Part shown: positions 32,247-39,247 of the stretch, in pieces | Layout: every line of letters starts with the position of its first letter | Numbering within the stretch: the first letter of the stretch is position 1 | Source: an uncultured Christensenella sp. | Lineage (GTDB): Bacteria > Bacillota > Clostridia > Christensenellales > UBA1242 | Reading direction: 5' to 3' | DNA: 45,130 nt | NCBI GenBank assembly: GCA_949292875.1 | Contig: CASFBJ010000004.1 | Span: 79,903-125,032, forward strand | Notes under the pieces: generated by a model | Seen by the model: the letters and a program-made list of their open reading frames with translations, nothing else | What the model was told of the DNA's origin: nothing | Databases searched by the model: none | Program-made: the position numbers and the translations under genes

Positions 32247-32723
32247 TTATTGATTGTTTTCATTAGTTTTATTTGTTGTTACATCTTGTATGATTATATC
32301 TGTATTATCTACTATTCGCTTATTATTTAAAGGATATTTTTCTTTTTTAAATATTGCTATTACATTTGGTATGCCAATTATGAGAGGAATAAGAGCAAAG
32401 TACGCTTGTGAGAAATTAAATACAAGTATTAGAATAATAATAGTTGTAATTAAAATTAAGTTTAATATTAAAATTATTTGTTTATATTTGAAAGATTTTA
32501 TAAGAAGTAAAATAGCAAATACAAAAAGTATTATAGCTATAGCATATATAATGTAAATAGTGGGAGCGATAACTACATTATCGCCATTACCACCCATTGC
32601 TACTGCAAAAGCTTTTGTAAGTCCTGTAAATAGTAGAACTATGATTGTGAATAATGTACAATAAATACTTACTAGTATAAGTTGTAGTATTCCTATCATG
32701 ATTTCAAGTTTTCTTTTTTTCAT
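32247..32723 (-). CDS. Small four-helix membrane protein, unknown function
   Basis: 158 residues from the ATG at 32723, because AAAGGAG lies 6 nt upstream of it; an earlier in-frame ATG (6 codons upstream) includes that ribosome binding site and is rejected. Four hydrophobic helices (about 8-33, 50-75, 80-105, 108-125), basic residues between the second and third, and a hydrophilic, N/T-rich cytoplasmic tail. No recognised family. It is convergent with the lipoprotein gene upstream and is separated from degV by about 150 nt containing a terminator. Confidence 0.65.
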   Translation of the reverse strand: MKKRKLEIMIGILQLILVSIYCTLFTIIVLLFTGLTKAFAVAMGGNGDNVVIAPTIYIIYAIAIILFVFAILLLIKSFKYKQIILILNLILITTIIILILVFNFSQAYFALIPLIIGIPNVIAIFKKEKYPLNNKRIVDNTDIIIQDVTTNKTNENNQ

Positions 32724-32806
32724 AGTTTTCTCCTTTACCATAATAATAAACTAAATAAAAAATTTTTGCAAATGAAATTCTGTATAATTTTCAATAATGT
32801 AATAAT

Positions 32807-32835
32807 AAAAAAGTTTAGAATACTAAACTTTTTTT
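32807..32835. terminator. Terminator downstream of degV
   Basis: AAAAAAGTTTAG (32807-32818), loop AATA, then CTAAACTTTTTTT. It lies after the degV stop on the minus strand, where the transcript reads the same stem followed by T residues. Confidence 0.88.
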
Positions 32836-32869
32836 GATGTAATGTAATAAGAGATAATATTTAATCAAT

Positions 32870-33733
32870 TTAGCGAGATTTGCTAGTAAAAAATACCGCC
32901 ATAGTTCCCGGGCCAGAATGTCCGCCGATTATTGGTCCAAAGTCTAAAATGTCCACTTTAACAGGTACTATTTTACTTATTTCTTGTTGAACGAATTTGG
33001 CATCATCTATACATTTTGCATGCAAAACATATACATGTTGATCACCTATATTTTCGTATTTTTCTTTTACATAATTTACTAAATCTAATAATGATTTTTT
33101 CCTATTCATAGTTTTAGAAATAGTTTGAAATTTACCATTTTCCGCTACTTTAAAGATAGGCTTTATATTAAGTATACCGCCAACTATTGCTGTGAGTTTA
33201 CTTAGTCGTCCACTTGCATACAAATATTTTAGTTCGTTTGCGGTACATATTGTAGACACATGGTCTTTTAATTCGTCTATTTTTTGTATAATTTCATCTG
33301 CAGTATTTCCATCATCTGCAAGTTCGCAAGCAATAAGTGTAAGTATGCCTAAAGCCAGAGAGCCGTGTTTTGTATCTATTATATAAACTTTGTTTTTGAG
33401 AGATGGGTCTAATTTTTCTAGACTTAATTTGCAATTGTTAAACATTCCACTTAATCCACTTGTGAAACCTATATGTACAACATCTTTACCTTCTTTAAGT
33501 AAAGTTTCAAAATGTTCCATATATTCAAATTCATTTACTTGACTTGTGGTGAGTCGTTTACCTTTCTCCATTTCTTCATATAGTTCATCCATGCTGAGAC
33601 CACTATAAGTCATCTCTTCGCCGTCTAAGTAGTGTCGTACTTGAATTGTACGGATATCATTATCTTTTAAAATATCTAATGGGAGTTCGCAAGCACTTTC
33701 CGTACTGATTATAACTTTTCTATCTCTATTCAT
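32870..33733 (-). CDS. DegV-family fatty-acid-binding protein
   Basis: 287 residues. DegV signature blocks are present: STESACELP at the N-terminus, TTSQVNEFEYMEHF, IGFTSGLSGMFNN, ELKYLYASGRLSK, and the terminal GPIIGGHSGPGTMAVFF. Family members such as FakB bind a fatty acid in a deep pocket and present its carboxylate to the kinase FakA, feeding exogenous fatty acids into phospholipid synthesis in the cytoplasm. No DAK-type FakA gene is in the window. The start ATG overlaps the stop of the SGNH hydrolase gene by 4 bp (ATGA), so the two are translationally coupled. Confidence 0.93.
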   Translation of the reverse strand: MNRDRKVIISTESACELPLDILKDNDIRTIQVRHYLDGEEMTYSGLSMDELYEEMEKGKRLTTSQVNEFEYMEHFETLLKEGKDVVHIGFTSGLSGMFNNCKLSLEKLDPSLKNKVYIIDTKHGSLALGILTLIACELADDGNTADEIIQKIDELKDHVSTICTANELKYLYASGRLSKLTAIVGGILNIKPIFKVAENGKFQTISKTMNRKKSLLDLVNYVKEKYENIGDQHVYVLHAKCIDDAKFVQQEISKIVPVKVDILDFGPIIGGHSGPGTMAVFFTSKSR

Positions 33734-34605
33734 TTAATTTGTTCTCCTTGCTTAAGATTTATATTTGTATACATATTTGTGTCAGATTGAAAATTATTAT
33801 TTGTCAACTTTTCTTTTATAGGTAAAGATAAATTAAAAATTTTTTGCATTTCAGTATTTTCATTGTTTGTAGTATTATGTGTTGTAGTTGTAGTGTTTAG
33901 CATTAAATCCTGTTTCATATCGTCTATTTCTTTTATATAAAGTTGAGACAAATATTTGTATCCGTTTTCATTAGGATGTATTCCATCTTCGCAAAAATAT
34001 TTTATATAATCTTTTGTCATCATCATTGGTGTACGAACATCTAAAAGTAAGCAATTATTTTTTAATGCAGTTTTAACTATTTCATTATTGTAACATTCTT
34101 GTACTCTGTGTATGTTTGTTAAATCATTTTGTAAAAATTCTTTAACATTTTCGCTATTTGCTATTTTAGATATAACATTATCAAAATAAAGTTGCGAATG
34201 TATAGGCATAATAGTAGAAAGAATGACTTTTACATTATGTGATTGTAGTTTGTTAATTGTTTCATTAAGTAGGAAAGAAAACTCTTTTAAGGGTGTACGC
34301 ATAGTATGTTCTAAGTCAGGAGTATCGCCAACGGCTTTCCAATCAAAATCTGCATCATTACCACCTAAGCAAAAGAATACGAAATTTTGTTTGCTATTAT
34401 CTAAATTAGAAAGATAATTTTCTATAACATTTTTTTCTAATAATCTTTTTAAAGAGAGTCCGTATTTGGATTGATTATTTATCTTTACATTATAATATTC
34501 TTCAATGTATTGAATAGTGTTTTTGTGCGCTAAAAGAATTTTATCGTCTTGTAATACTATCCCTTTTGCTATACTATCTCCAAAAATGGTATAAGTCTTT
34601 TCCAA
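33730..34605 (-). CDS. SGNH/GDSL hydrolase (lipase/esterase-like)
   Basis: 291 residues. The start is the TTG at 34605, because a perfect AAGGAGG (34612-34618 on the plus strand as its complement) lies 6 nt upstream; an ATG 13 codons earlier precedes that site. Catalytic blocks: GDS with S11 (IFGDSIAKG), G49 in QSKYGLS, N83 in LGGNDAD, and D207/H210 in EDGIHPNENG. No signal peptide after the TTG, so it should be cytoplasmic. The C-terminus after about residue 230 is T/N-rich and probably disordered. SGNH enzymes cleave ester or acyl bonds. Because the next gene codes for a fatty-acid carrier and overlaps it by 4 bp, release of fatty acids from an acylated substrate is a reasonable guess. Confidence 0.85.
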   Translation of the reverse strand: MEKTYTIFGDSIAKGIVLQDDKILLAHKNTIQYIEEYYNVKINNQSKYGLSLKRLLEKNVIENYLSNLDNSKQNFVFFCLGGNDADFDWKAVGDTPDLEHTMRTPLKEFSFLLNETINKLQSHNVKVILSTIMPIHSQLYFDNVISKIANSENVKEFLQNDLTNIHRVQECYNNEIVKTALKNNCLLLDVRTPMMMTKDYIKYFCEDGIHPNENGYKYLSQLYIKEIDDMKQDLMLNTTTTTHNTTNNENTEMQKIFNLSLPIKEKLTNNNFQSDTNMYTNINLKQGEQIK

Positions 34606-34611
34606 TGTGCA

Positions 34612-34619
34612 CCTCCTTA
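34612..34619 (-). promoter_or_regulatory. Start-deciding ribosome binding site for the SGNH hydrolase
   Basis: Minus-strand TAAGGAGG, 6 nt before the TTG at 34605. An upstream ATG-initiated frame would place this strong site inside the coding sequence. Confidence 0.85.
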
Positions 34620-34880
34620 TATTTTTGAATACTATATTTTTCATATATTGTTAAAGATTAATTTACGCTTACATTATAACAAGTGATATAACTTAAATCA
34701 TTATAAAATGAATATTTGTTAGTGGAATATCTTTCAAGTTTATAAAGTTTTATAAATATTGAGATATTTATTCATTTTCTTTTATTTGCAAACTTATCCT
34801 TGCTACATTTATCTTATAACAATTTTTATGTAAAAGCACACTACTTATTCATTATTGCATTATACTATTATTTTTTATGT

Positions 34881-34908
34881 AGTAGAGTGACAATTTTCTT
34901 ACTCTACT
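34881..34908. promoter_or_regulatory. Inverted repeat upstream of the XRE gene (candidate operator)
   Basis: AGTAGAGT (34881-34888) and ACTCTACT (34901-34908), 12 nt apart, 24 bp upstream of the -35 box. A further AGTAGA half-site follows at 34912. A natural autoregulation site for the HTH protein. Confidence 0.5.
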
Positions 34909-34932
34909 CACAGTAGAATGTACTATTTTTGC

Positions 34933-34960
34933 TTGATTTTTATTAAAAAAAAAGTATTAT
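34933..34960 (+). promoter_or_regulatory. Promoter for the XRE gene, 6 bp from the start codon
   Basis: TTGATT (34933-34938), 16-bp spacer, TATTAT (34955-34960). The ATG at 34967 coincides with the expected transcription start, so the mRNA is predicted to be leaderless. Confidence 0.6.
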
Positions 34961-34966
34961 ATAAAT

Positions 34967-35641
34967 ATGGAAGATTTAAAATATATAATTGCTAGAAATT
35001 TGACTGCTTATAGAAAAGCAATGAATATAACGCAGTTTGAACTAGCGGAAAAACTTAATTATAGCGATAAGGCGGTATCTAAGTGGGAAAGGGCGGAGAG
35101 TTTGCCTGATATTATTGTTTTAAAACAAATTGCCGATTTGTATGGAATAACAGTTGATGACCTTATTAAAGAAAAAGATGTCTCAAAAATAAAAGTAAAA
35201 AAACTTGAGAAAGATAAGTCGCTAAGCCATTTGCTTATAACTATATTGTCAGTTGGACTTGTTTGGCTGGTTGCAGTTATACTTTTTGTGTTTTTTACCT
35301 TCTTTAATGTAACTATTCCTTATGACACCATTTTCCAAAGTTGGCATTGTTTTATTATTGCTATACCTATCAGTTGTATAGTTTGGGTTGTGCTTAGTTG
35401 TGTTTGGTTTTCTTGGATATGGCGCTTTGCAAGTATAAGTACACTTGTATGGACTATTGCTATGACTTGTGATATTTTGTTACTTTCTGCAGATTTTGAA
35501 AAAAGTTATCTTTTTTATCTAATATGTGTGCCTATTCAACTTTTAGTTGTTTTCTGGTTTTTGCTAAGATATGTTAGAAAGAAAAAGAATAATATCATCA
35601 ATGAAGTGGAAGAAAGTTTAGAGGAGAACAAAGGTGAGTAA
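34967..35641 (+). CDS. XRE-family HTH regulator with membrane domain
   Basis: 224 residues. Residues 3-66 are a Cro/C1-type HTH (ARNLTAYRKAMNITQFELAEKL, then YSDKAVSKWERAESLPD and IADLYGITVDDLI). A basic linker leads to four hydrophobic helices (about 85-110, 120-143, 148-170, 178-200) and a charged tail. HTH-membrane fusions of this type are common in Firmicutes and may sense envelope state. The start cannot be moved downstream without losing helix 1 of the HTH, and an in-frame stop lies upstream at 34934, so the first codon sits directly after the -10 box. Its last 8 bp overlap the start of the DUF362 gene, so they are coupled. Confidence 0.85.
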   Translation: MEDLKYIIARNLTAYRKAMNITQFELAEKLNYSDKAVSKWERAESLPDIIVLKQIADLYGITVDDLIKEKDVSKIKVKKLEKDKSLSHLLITILSVGLVWLVAVILFVFFTFFNVTIPYDTIFQSWHCFIIAIPISCIVWVVLSCVWFSWIWRFASISTLVWTIAMTCDILLLSADFEKSYLFYLICVPIQLLVVFWFLLRYVRKKKNNIINEVEESLEENKGE

Positions 35642-36842
35642 AGTATTTGCGGTAAAATGCGTTGATTATAATGAGCAAAATGTTCAAGGTGCTATTGACA
35701 AGGTTTTTAGTTATTTAGATAGTTTGGAAAATATAATTAAAAAAGGCGATACAGTGGCGCTAAAAGTAAATCTTGTTTGCGGAGCAAGTCCTGATAAAAT
35801 GTGTACTACGCATCCTATGATTGTGGAGTGCATAGCAAAAAAGATTGTGGCGCTAGGTGCAAAATGTATAATAGTGGATAGTCCTGGCGGGCCATATACT
35901 GCTGGACATTTAAAAAGCGTATATGCGAAAACAGGAATGAGTAAAGTTTGTGAAGATGTAGATGGCGTTTCACTAAACACAGATTTTACACATACAATTT
36001 TAAAAAGAGAAGAAAATCTTGTAGCAAAAAATTTTGAATTTATTAACGCATTAGACAAAGCTGATGTTATTATAAATATTTCTAAGTTTAAAACTCATAC
36101 TTATATGGGATATACGGGTTGTGTTAAAAATATGTTTGGAGCAATACCTGGGCTTGTGAAAGTAGAAATGCATAGTAAATATGTAGAACAACATACTTTT
36201 GGTGATATGCTTATAGATATAGTAGAGTCAATTAAAGATAAAACAAAATTGCATATTTTAGATGGAGTTGTAGGTATGGAGGGGCAAGGACCAACAAGTG
36301 GAACTCCAAAAAACATAGGTTATATTTTAGCAAGTGAAAATCCTTATGAATTAGATTTAGTACAATGTAAAATGATGGCAGATGATGTAATGCAATTTCC
36401 GCTTATAGAATGTATGAAAAAAAGAAATCTTATCAATCAAGATTTAAGTGTACAAATTTGCGGAGATGTGCAAAGTGTGGAAAAGTTAGAAGCTTTTGAT
36501 GTCCCAACTTGTGAAGTTTATAACGCTTTGAAAAAAGGCATACCACCATTTTTACAACCTTTATTCCATAAACTTATGACTCGTAGACCTACAATAAAAA
36601 AATCAAAATGCAAAGGTTGTAAAAAGTGTTTTGAACATTGCCCTGTTCATGCTATATGTATGGAAAAAAGAAAAGATAATAAAATGTGTGCAAAAATAGA
36701 TTATCAAAAATGTATAAGATGTTTTTGTTGTCAAGAACTTTGCCCATTCCATGTTGTAAAAATAAAAACTGGTATTTTGCATAAAGTTATACGCTTTAGG
36801 GATAAGAAAAGGGTACAAAGTGATAAAACAAAAGATAAATAA
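35634..36842 (+). CDS. DUF362 protein with C-terminal 2x[4Fe-4S] ferredoxin domain
   Basis: 402 residues from the GTG at 35634, with AGAGGAG about 8 nt upstream; it overlaps the XRE gene by 8 bp. Residues 1-290 are the DUF362 domain (DTVALKVNLVCGASPDKMCTTHP, IIVDSPGGPYTAG, KFKTHTYMGYTGCVKNMFG, LHILDGVVGMEGQGPTSGTP). Residues about 325-375 carry two cluster motifs, CKGCKKCFEHCP and CIRCFCCQELCP, so two [4Fe-4S] clusters are expected. Proteins of this type are frequent in anaerobes; their reaction is unknown, but electron transfer is likely. It is followed, after 100 nt and without a terminator, by a phosphopantetheinyl transferase. Confidence 0.9.
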   Translation: MSKVFAVKCVDYNEQNVQGAIDKVFSYLDSLENIIKKGDTVALKVNLVCGASPDKMCTTHPMIVECIAKKIVALGAKCIIVDSPGGPYTAGHLKSVYAKTGMSKVCEDVDGVSLNTDFTHTILKREENLVAKNFEFINALDKADVIINISKFKTHTYMGYTGCVKNMFGAIPGLVKVEMHSKYVEQHTFGDMLIDIVESIKDKTKLHILDGVVGMEGQGPTSGTPKNIGYILASENPYELDLVQCKMMADDVMQFPLIECMKKRNLINQDLSVQICGDVQSVEKLEAFDVPTCEVYNALKKGIPPFLQPLFHKLMTRRPTIKKSKCKGCKKCFEHCPVHAICMEKRKDNKMCAKIDYQKCIRCFCCQELCPFHVVKIKTGILHKVIRFRDKKRVQSDKTKDK

Positions 36843-36942
36843 CAATGAAATAATAAAATAGTCAAAATCATTCTTTTTTAAGTGTTTAAATTGTTATTGT
36901 AAGGCATAATATAGAATGAGAAAAACAAGTGAAGGTGTAGAC

Positions 36943-37590
36943 ATGAGAATATATTTACTTGATACGATGAAGACAAGCGATAAAATAATTAGTTTTTTTA
37001 AAAATCTTTTAAGTAATGAAGATGAGTACAAATATATTACATCTATAAAATCTCCAAAAAGAATGTGTGATTATGTAATGGGGAGATATGCATTAAAGAA
37101 AGCTTGTGAATATGAAGGCATAAGTATAGATGATGAAAAAATAATAAAAGATGAAAAAGGGAAGCCTTATTTTAAAAGTAAAAAAAAGCATTTCAATATT
37201 TCTCATTCAAATAATATTTGTGCAGTTGCTCTTAGCGAAGAACCTATAGGAGTAGATGTGCAAAATGTAAGAGATTTTGATGAAAGATTTGTTGAAAAGC
37301 ATTTTAGTGAGAATGAGAAAAAAATCATAAAAAATACAAAATCTAAGTATTTTAAAAATATGAGATGCACAGAGTTTTGGACTTGTAAAGAAAGTTTGCT
37401 AAAATGCGTAGGCGTGGGCTTAAGTGTAGACCTTTCAAAAATTGATGTATCAAAAGTGAATTGTCTATTTCAAAATGTACAATACTTAGTTGAGGCATTT
37501 GTTGTCAATGAGCAGTACATTTGCTCAGGCTGTGAAAGAAAAAAAGATAAAGATAAAATTATAGAAGATGTGATAGAATTAGAAGCATAA
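36943..37590 (+). CDS. 4'-phosphopantetheinyl transferase, Sfp type
   Basis: 215 residues from the ATG at 36943, preceded by GAAGGTG; an in-frame ATG at 36916 lies upstream of that site and is rejected. Motifs of the Sfp/Gsp/AcpT superfamily: GRYALKKACEYEG, KPYFKSKKKHFNISHSN, the magnesium-binding D105 in PIGVDVQNV, and E150/K154 in FWTCKESLLKCVG. It transfers 4'-phosphopantetheine from CoA to a serine on carrier proteins (acyl, peptidyl or aryl). No carrier protein or synthase gene is in the window, so its client is elsewhere. Length is normal for a Sfp-type enzyme, longer than AcpS (about 120 residues). Confidence 0.92.
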   Translation: MRIYLLDTMKTSDKIISFFKNLLSNEDEYKYITSIKSPKRMCDYVMGRYALKKACEYEGISIDDEKIIKDEKGKPYFKSKKKHFNISHSNNICAVALSEEPIGVDVQNVRDFDERFVEKHFSENEKKIIKNTKSKYFKNMRCTEFWTCKESLLKCVGVGLSVDLSKIDVSKVNCLFQNVQYLVEAFVVNEQYICSGCERKKDKDKIIEDVIELEA

Positions 37591-37641
37591 ATAATGATAA
37601 TGTTATGCTTTATTAAACGATATTTATATGCTTGCATATGT

Positions 37642-37671
37642 AAAAAAGGTTATAGAAATCTATAACCTTTT
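37642..37671. terminator. Bidirectional terminator between convergent genes
   Basis: GGTTATAG (37648-37655), a 4-nt loop, CTATAACC (37660-37667), A-run before and T-run after. On the minus strand the T-run is six long. Confidence 0.92.
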
Positions 37672-37698
37672 ATGCTATTAGTATTAAAAAATGCAATC

Positions 37699-38361
37699 TT
37701 AACATTTTTCAAAATCAAATAATTGTGTTTGACCTTTTGGAGTAAAAAGCGTTTCTACATTATTTTTAATTCCCTCGCAGGCATCAAAAATGTTTTGAAG
37801 TATGGTTTCAAGGTCTCTAGAGGAATGCTCATTCCAGAAAGCCACAAATGAAGCAAAGCTTTCTTTTTCTTCAGTAATGTATTTTGGCAAACATTTAAAA
37901 TATTCTTTCTCGTGGTCAAAGACTTTATACAATTTATTAAATGCTCTTGCTTTATCATTTTTATGTATATAATCAGTCTTATAAAATTTCATTCCACCAT
38001 CAATTTCGTTATATGCTATCTGTAAAGCATTGTTAAAATAAACTAATTGTTCTTTAGTACAAGTCATTAAAAAAACTCGTAAAGTATATGCAAAATTACT
38101 ATTTCTAAGAGAAAGACCTCTATCTTTTAGTAGTATATCTTTAAAAGACTGATTATATAATACTTCAATTATATCTTTTATCAAATTTGCTGAATCATGC
38201 TGTGTTAAACTTGAAAATTGTTTAATTTGATTTATGCTTTCACTTACTAAATTATATTTTACTTCATTACATGAATTTGTGTTATTTTTAATTTTTTGTA
38301 AATCTTTTTCAATATCTAGTAAATAATTAGGCGTACTTTTTTCTATATCTTTTTCTTCCAT
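37699..38361 (-). CDS. 220-residue cytoplasmic protein, unknown function
   Basis: GAGAGGT lies 7 nt before the ATG. No recognised family. The protein is helical and charged, without signal peptide or membrane segment. The centre (residues about 60-150) contains SFKDILLKDRGLSLRNSNFAY and an aromatic-rich stretch. Two features might help a structural search: a conserved-looking DGGMKFYKTDY motif and a late FASFVAFWNEHSSRDLE segment. It has a consensus promoter that overlaps the end of truA, so it can be expressed independently of the truA-PFOR genes upstream. Confidence 0.7.
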   Translation of the reverse strand: MEEKDIEKSTPNYLLDIEKDLQKIKNNTNSCNEVKYNLVSESINQIKQFSSLTQHDSANLIKDIIEVLYNQSFKDILLKDRGLSLRNSNFAYTLRVFLMTCTKEQLVYFNNALQIAYNEIDGGMKFYKTDYIHKNDKARAFNKLYKVFDHEKEYFKCLPKYITEEKESFASFVAFWNEHSSRDLETILQNIFDACEGIKNNVETLFTPKGQTQLFDFEKC

Positions 38362-38406
38362 AGTTACCTCTCTAAATATTTTAGTAATTTATTATTTGCT
38401 ATATAT

Positions 38407-38434
38407 ATTTTATCATAAGTTTATTAAATGTCAA
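38407..38434 (-). promoter_or_regulatory. Promoter for the 220-residue unknown protein
   Basis: Minus strand: perfect TTGACA (38434-38429), 16-bp spacer, TAAAAT (38412-38407) with extended TGA. The -35 overlaps the truA stop codon. Confidence 0.75.
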
Positions 38435-39171
38435 TACTTAACATTGCTTAAATAAAGTGCATAAGCAGGTAATGTTTTTGATGCAAGTTTTCTATCTTTG
38501 TTTTCTAGTATATACTTTAAGTCTTGAATATTTGTTTTTTCTAAACCTACATCAATAAGTGCTCCACATATTATTCTAACCATATTTCTTAAAAAACCTT
38601 GACCGCATACTTCAATGTTAATTACATTTGTTTTTGTATCTTTCTTTATTTTTATAAAATATATAGTTCTTGAGCAATCTTTTTCTTCCTTATATGTTTT
38701 ACAAAAAGATGTAAAATCATGAGTCCCTTTCAAAACTTTAGCACCTTGTCGCATTTTTTTTATATTTAAACATTTTTCTATTTGTAGCGCCCTGTTGTTA
38801 TAAAAAGGATTAGGGATAGGAGAGTTATACACTTTATACACATATGTTTTGCACTTAGCACTAAACCTTGCATGAAAATGCTCATCTACTTCACATGATT
38901 TTGTTATCCTTATATCATCTGGAAGTTTTGCATTTAAAATGTAAGCAAACTTTTCAGCAGGAATAGTGCTTTTTGTTTCAAAATGTGCAACTTGTTTGTA
39001 TGCGTGTACGCCAGCATCTGTACGCCCACTAGCGTATAATGTTATATCTTCATTAAGTGCATTTTTGTAGCACTTTTCTATTGTTTCTTGTATTGTGTTG
39101 TTATTTGGTTGTTTTTGCCAACCATTATAATTAGTACCTATGTATGCTATTTCTAAAACTATTTTTCTCAT
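38431..39171 (-). CDS. truA: tRNA pseudouridine(38-40) synthase TruA
   Basis: 246 residues, typical length. The catalytic aspartate D52 is in ASGRTDAGVHAY; other family blocks include IGTNYNGWQKQPNNNTIQ at the N-terminus, RFSAKCKTYVYKVYN, GTHDFTSFC and GQGFLRNMVRIICGALIDVG. TruA isomerises uridines 38-40 in the anticodon stem of many tRNAs. A short GAG stands 7 nt before the ATG. It ends in UGA. It follows PFOR by 76 nt with no terminator seen, so it may be part of a HelD-PFOR-truA unit. Confidence 0.96.
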   Translation of the reverse strand: MRKIVLEIAYIGTNYNGWQKQPNNNTIQETIEKCYKNALNEDITLYASGRTDAGVHAYKQVAHFETKSTIPAEKFAYILNAKLPDDIRITKSCEVDEHFHARFSAKCKTYVYKVYNSPIPNPFYNNRALQIEKCLNIKKMRQGAKVLKGTHDFTSFCKTYKEEKDCSRTIYFIKIKKDTKTNVINIEVCGQGFLRNMVRIICGALIDVGLEKTNIQDLKYILENKDRKLASKTLPAYALYLSNVKY

Positions 39172-39247
39172 ATTTACTCTTTTTATATAATTTTAAAAAA
39201 TTGAAATAATTTAAAATTAGATTTTATTTAATAAGTTTTTTTGCTTT

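Larger units (their letters stand above)
34606..34966. other. 361-bp divergent spacer
   Basis: Contains the SGNH ribosome binding site, an inverted repeat at 34881-34908, and the XRE gene promoter at 34933-34960. A minus-strand TATAAT-like box lies near 34674 without a convincing -35. Otherwise AT-rich. Confidence 0.55.
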
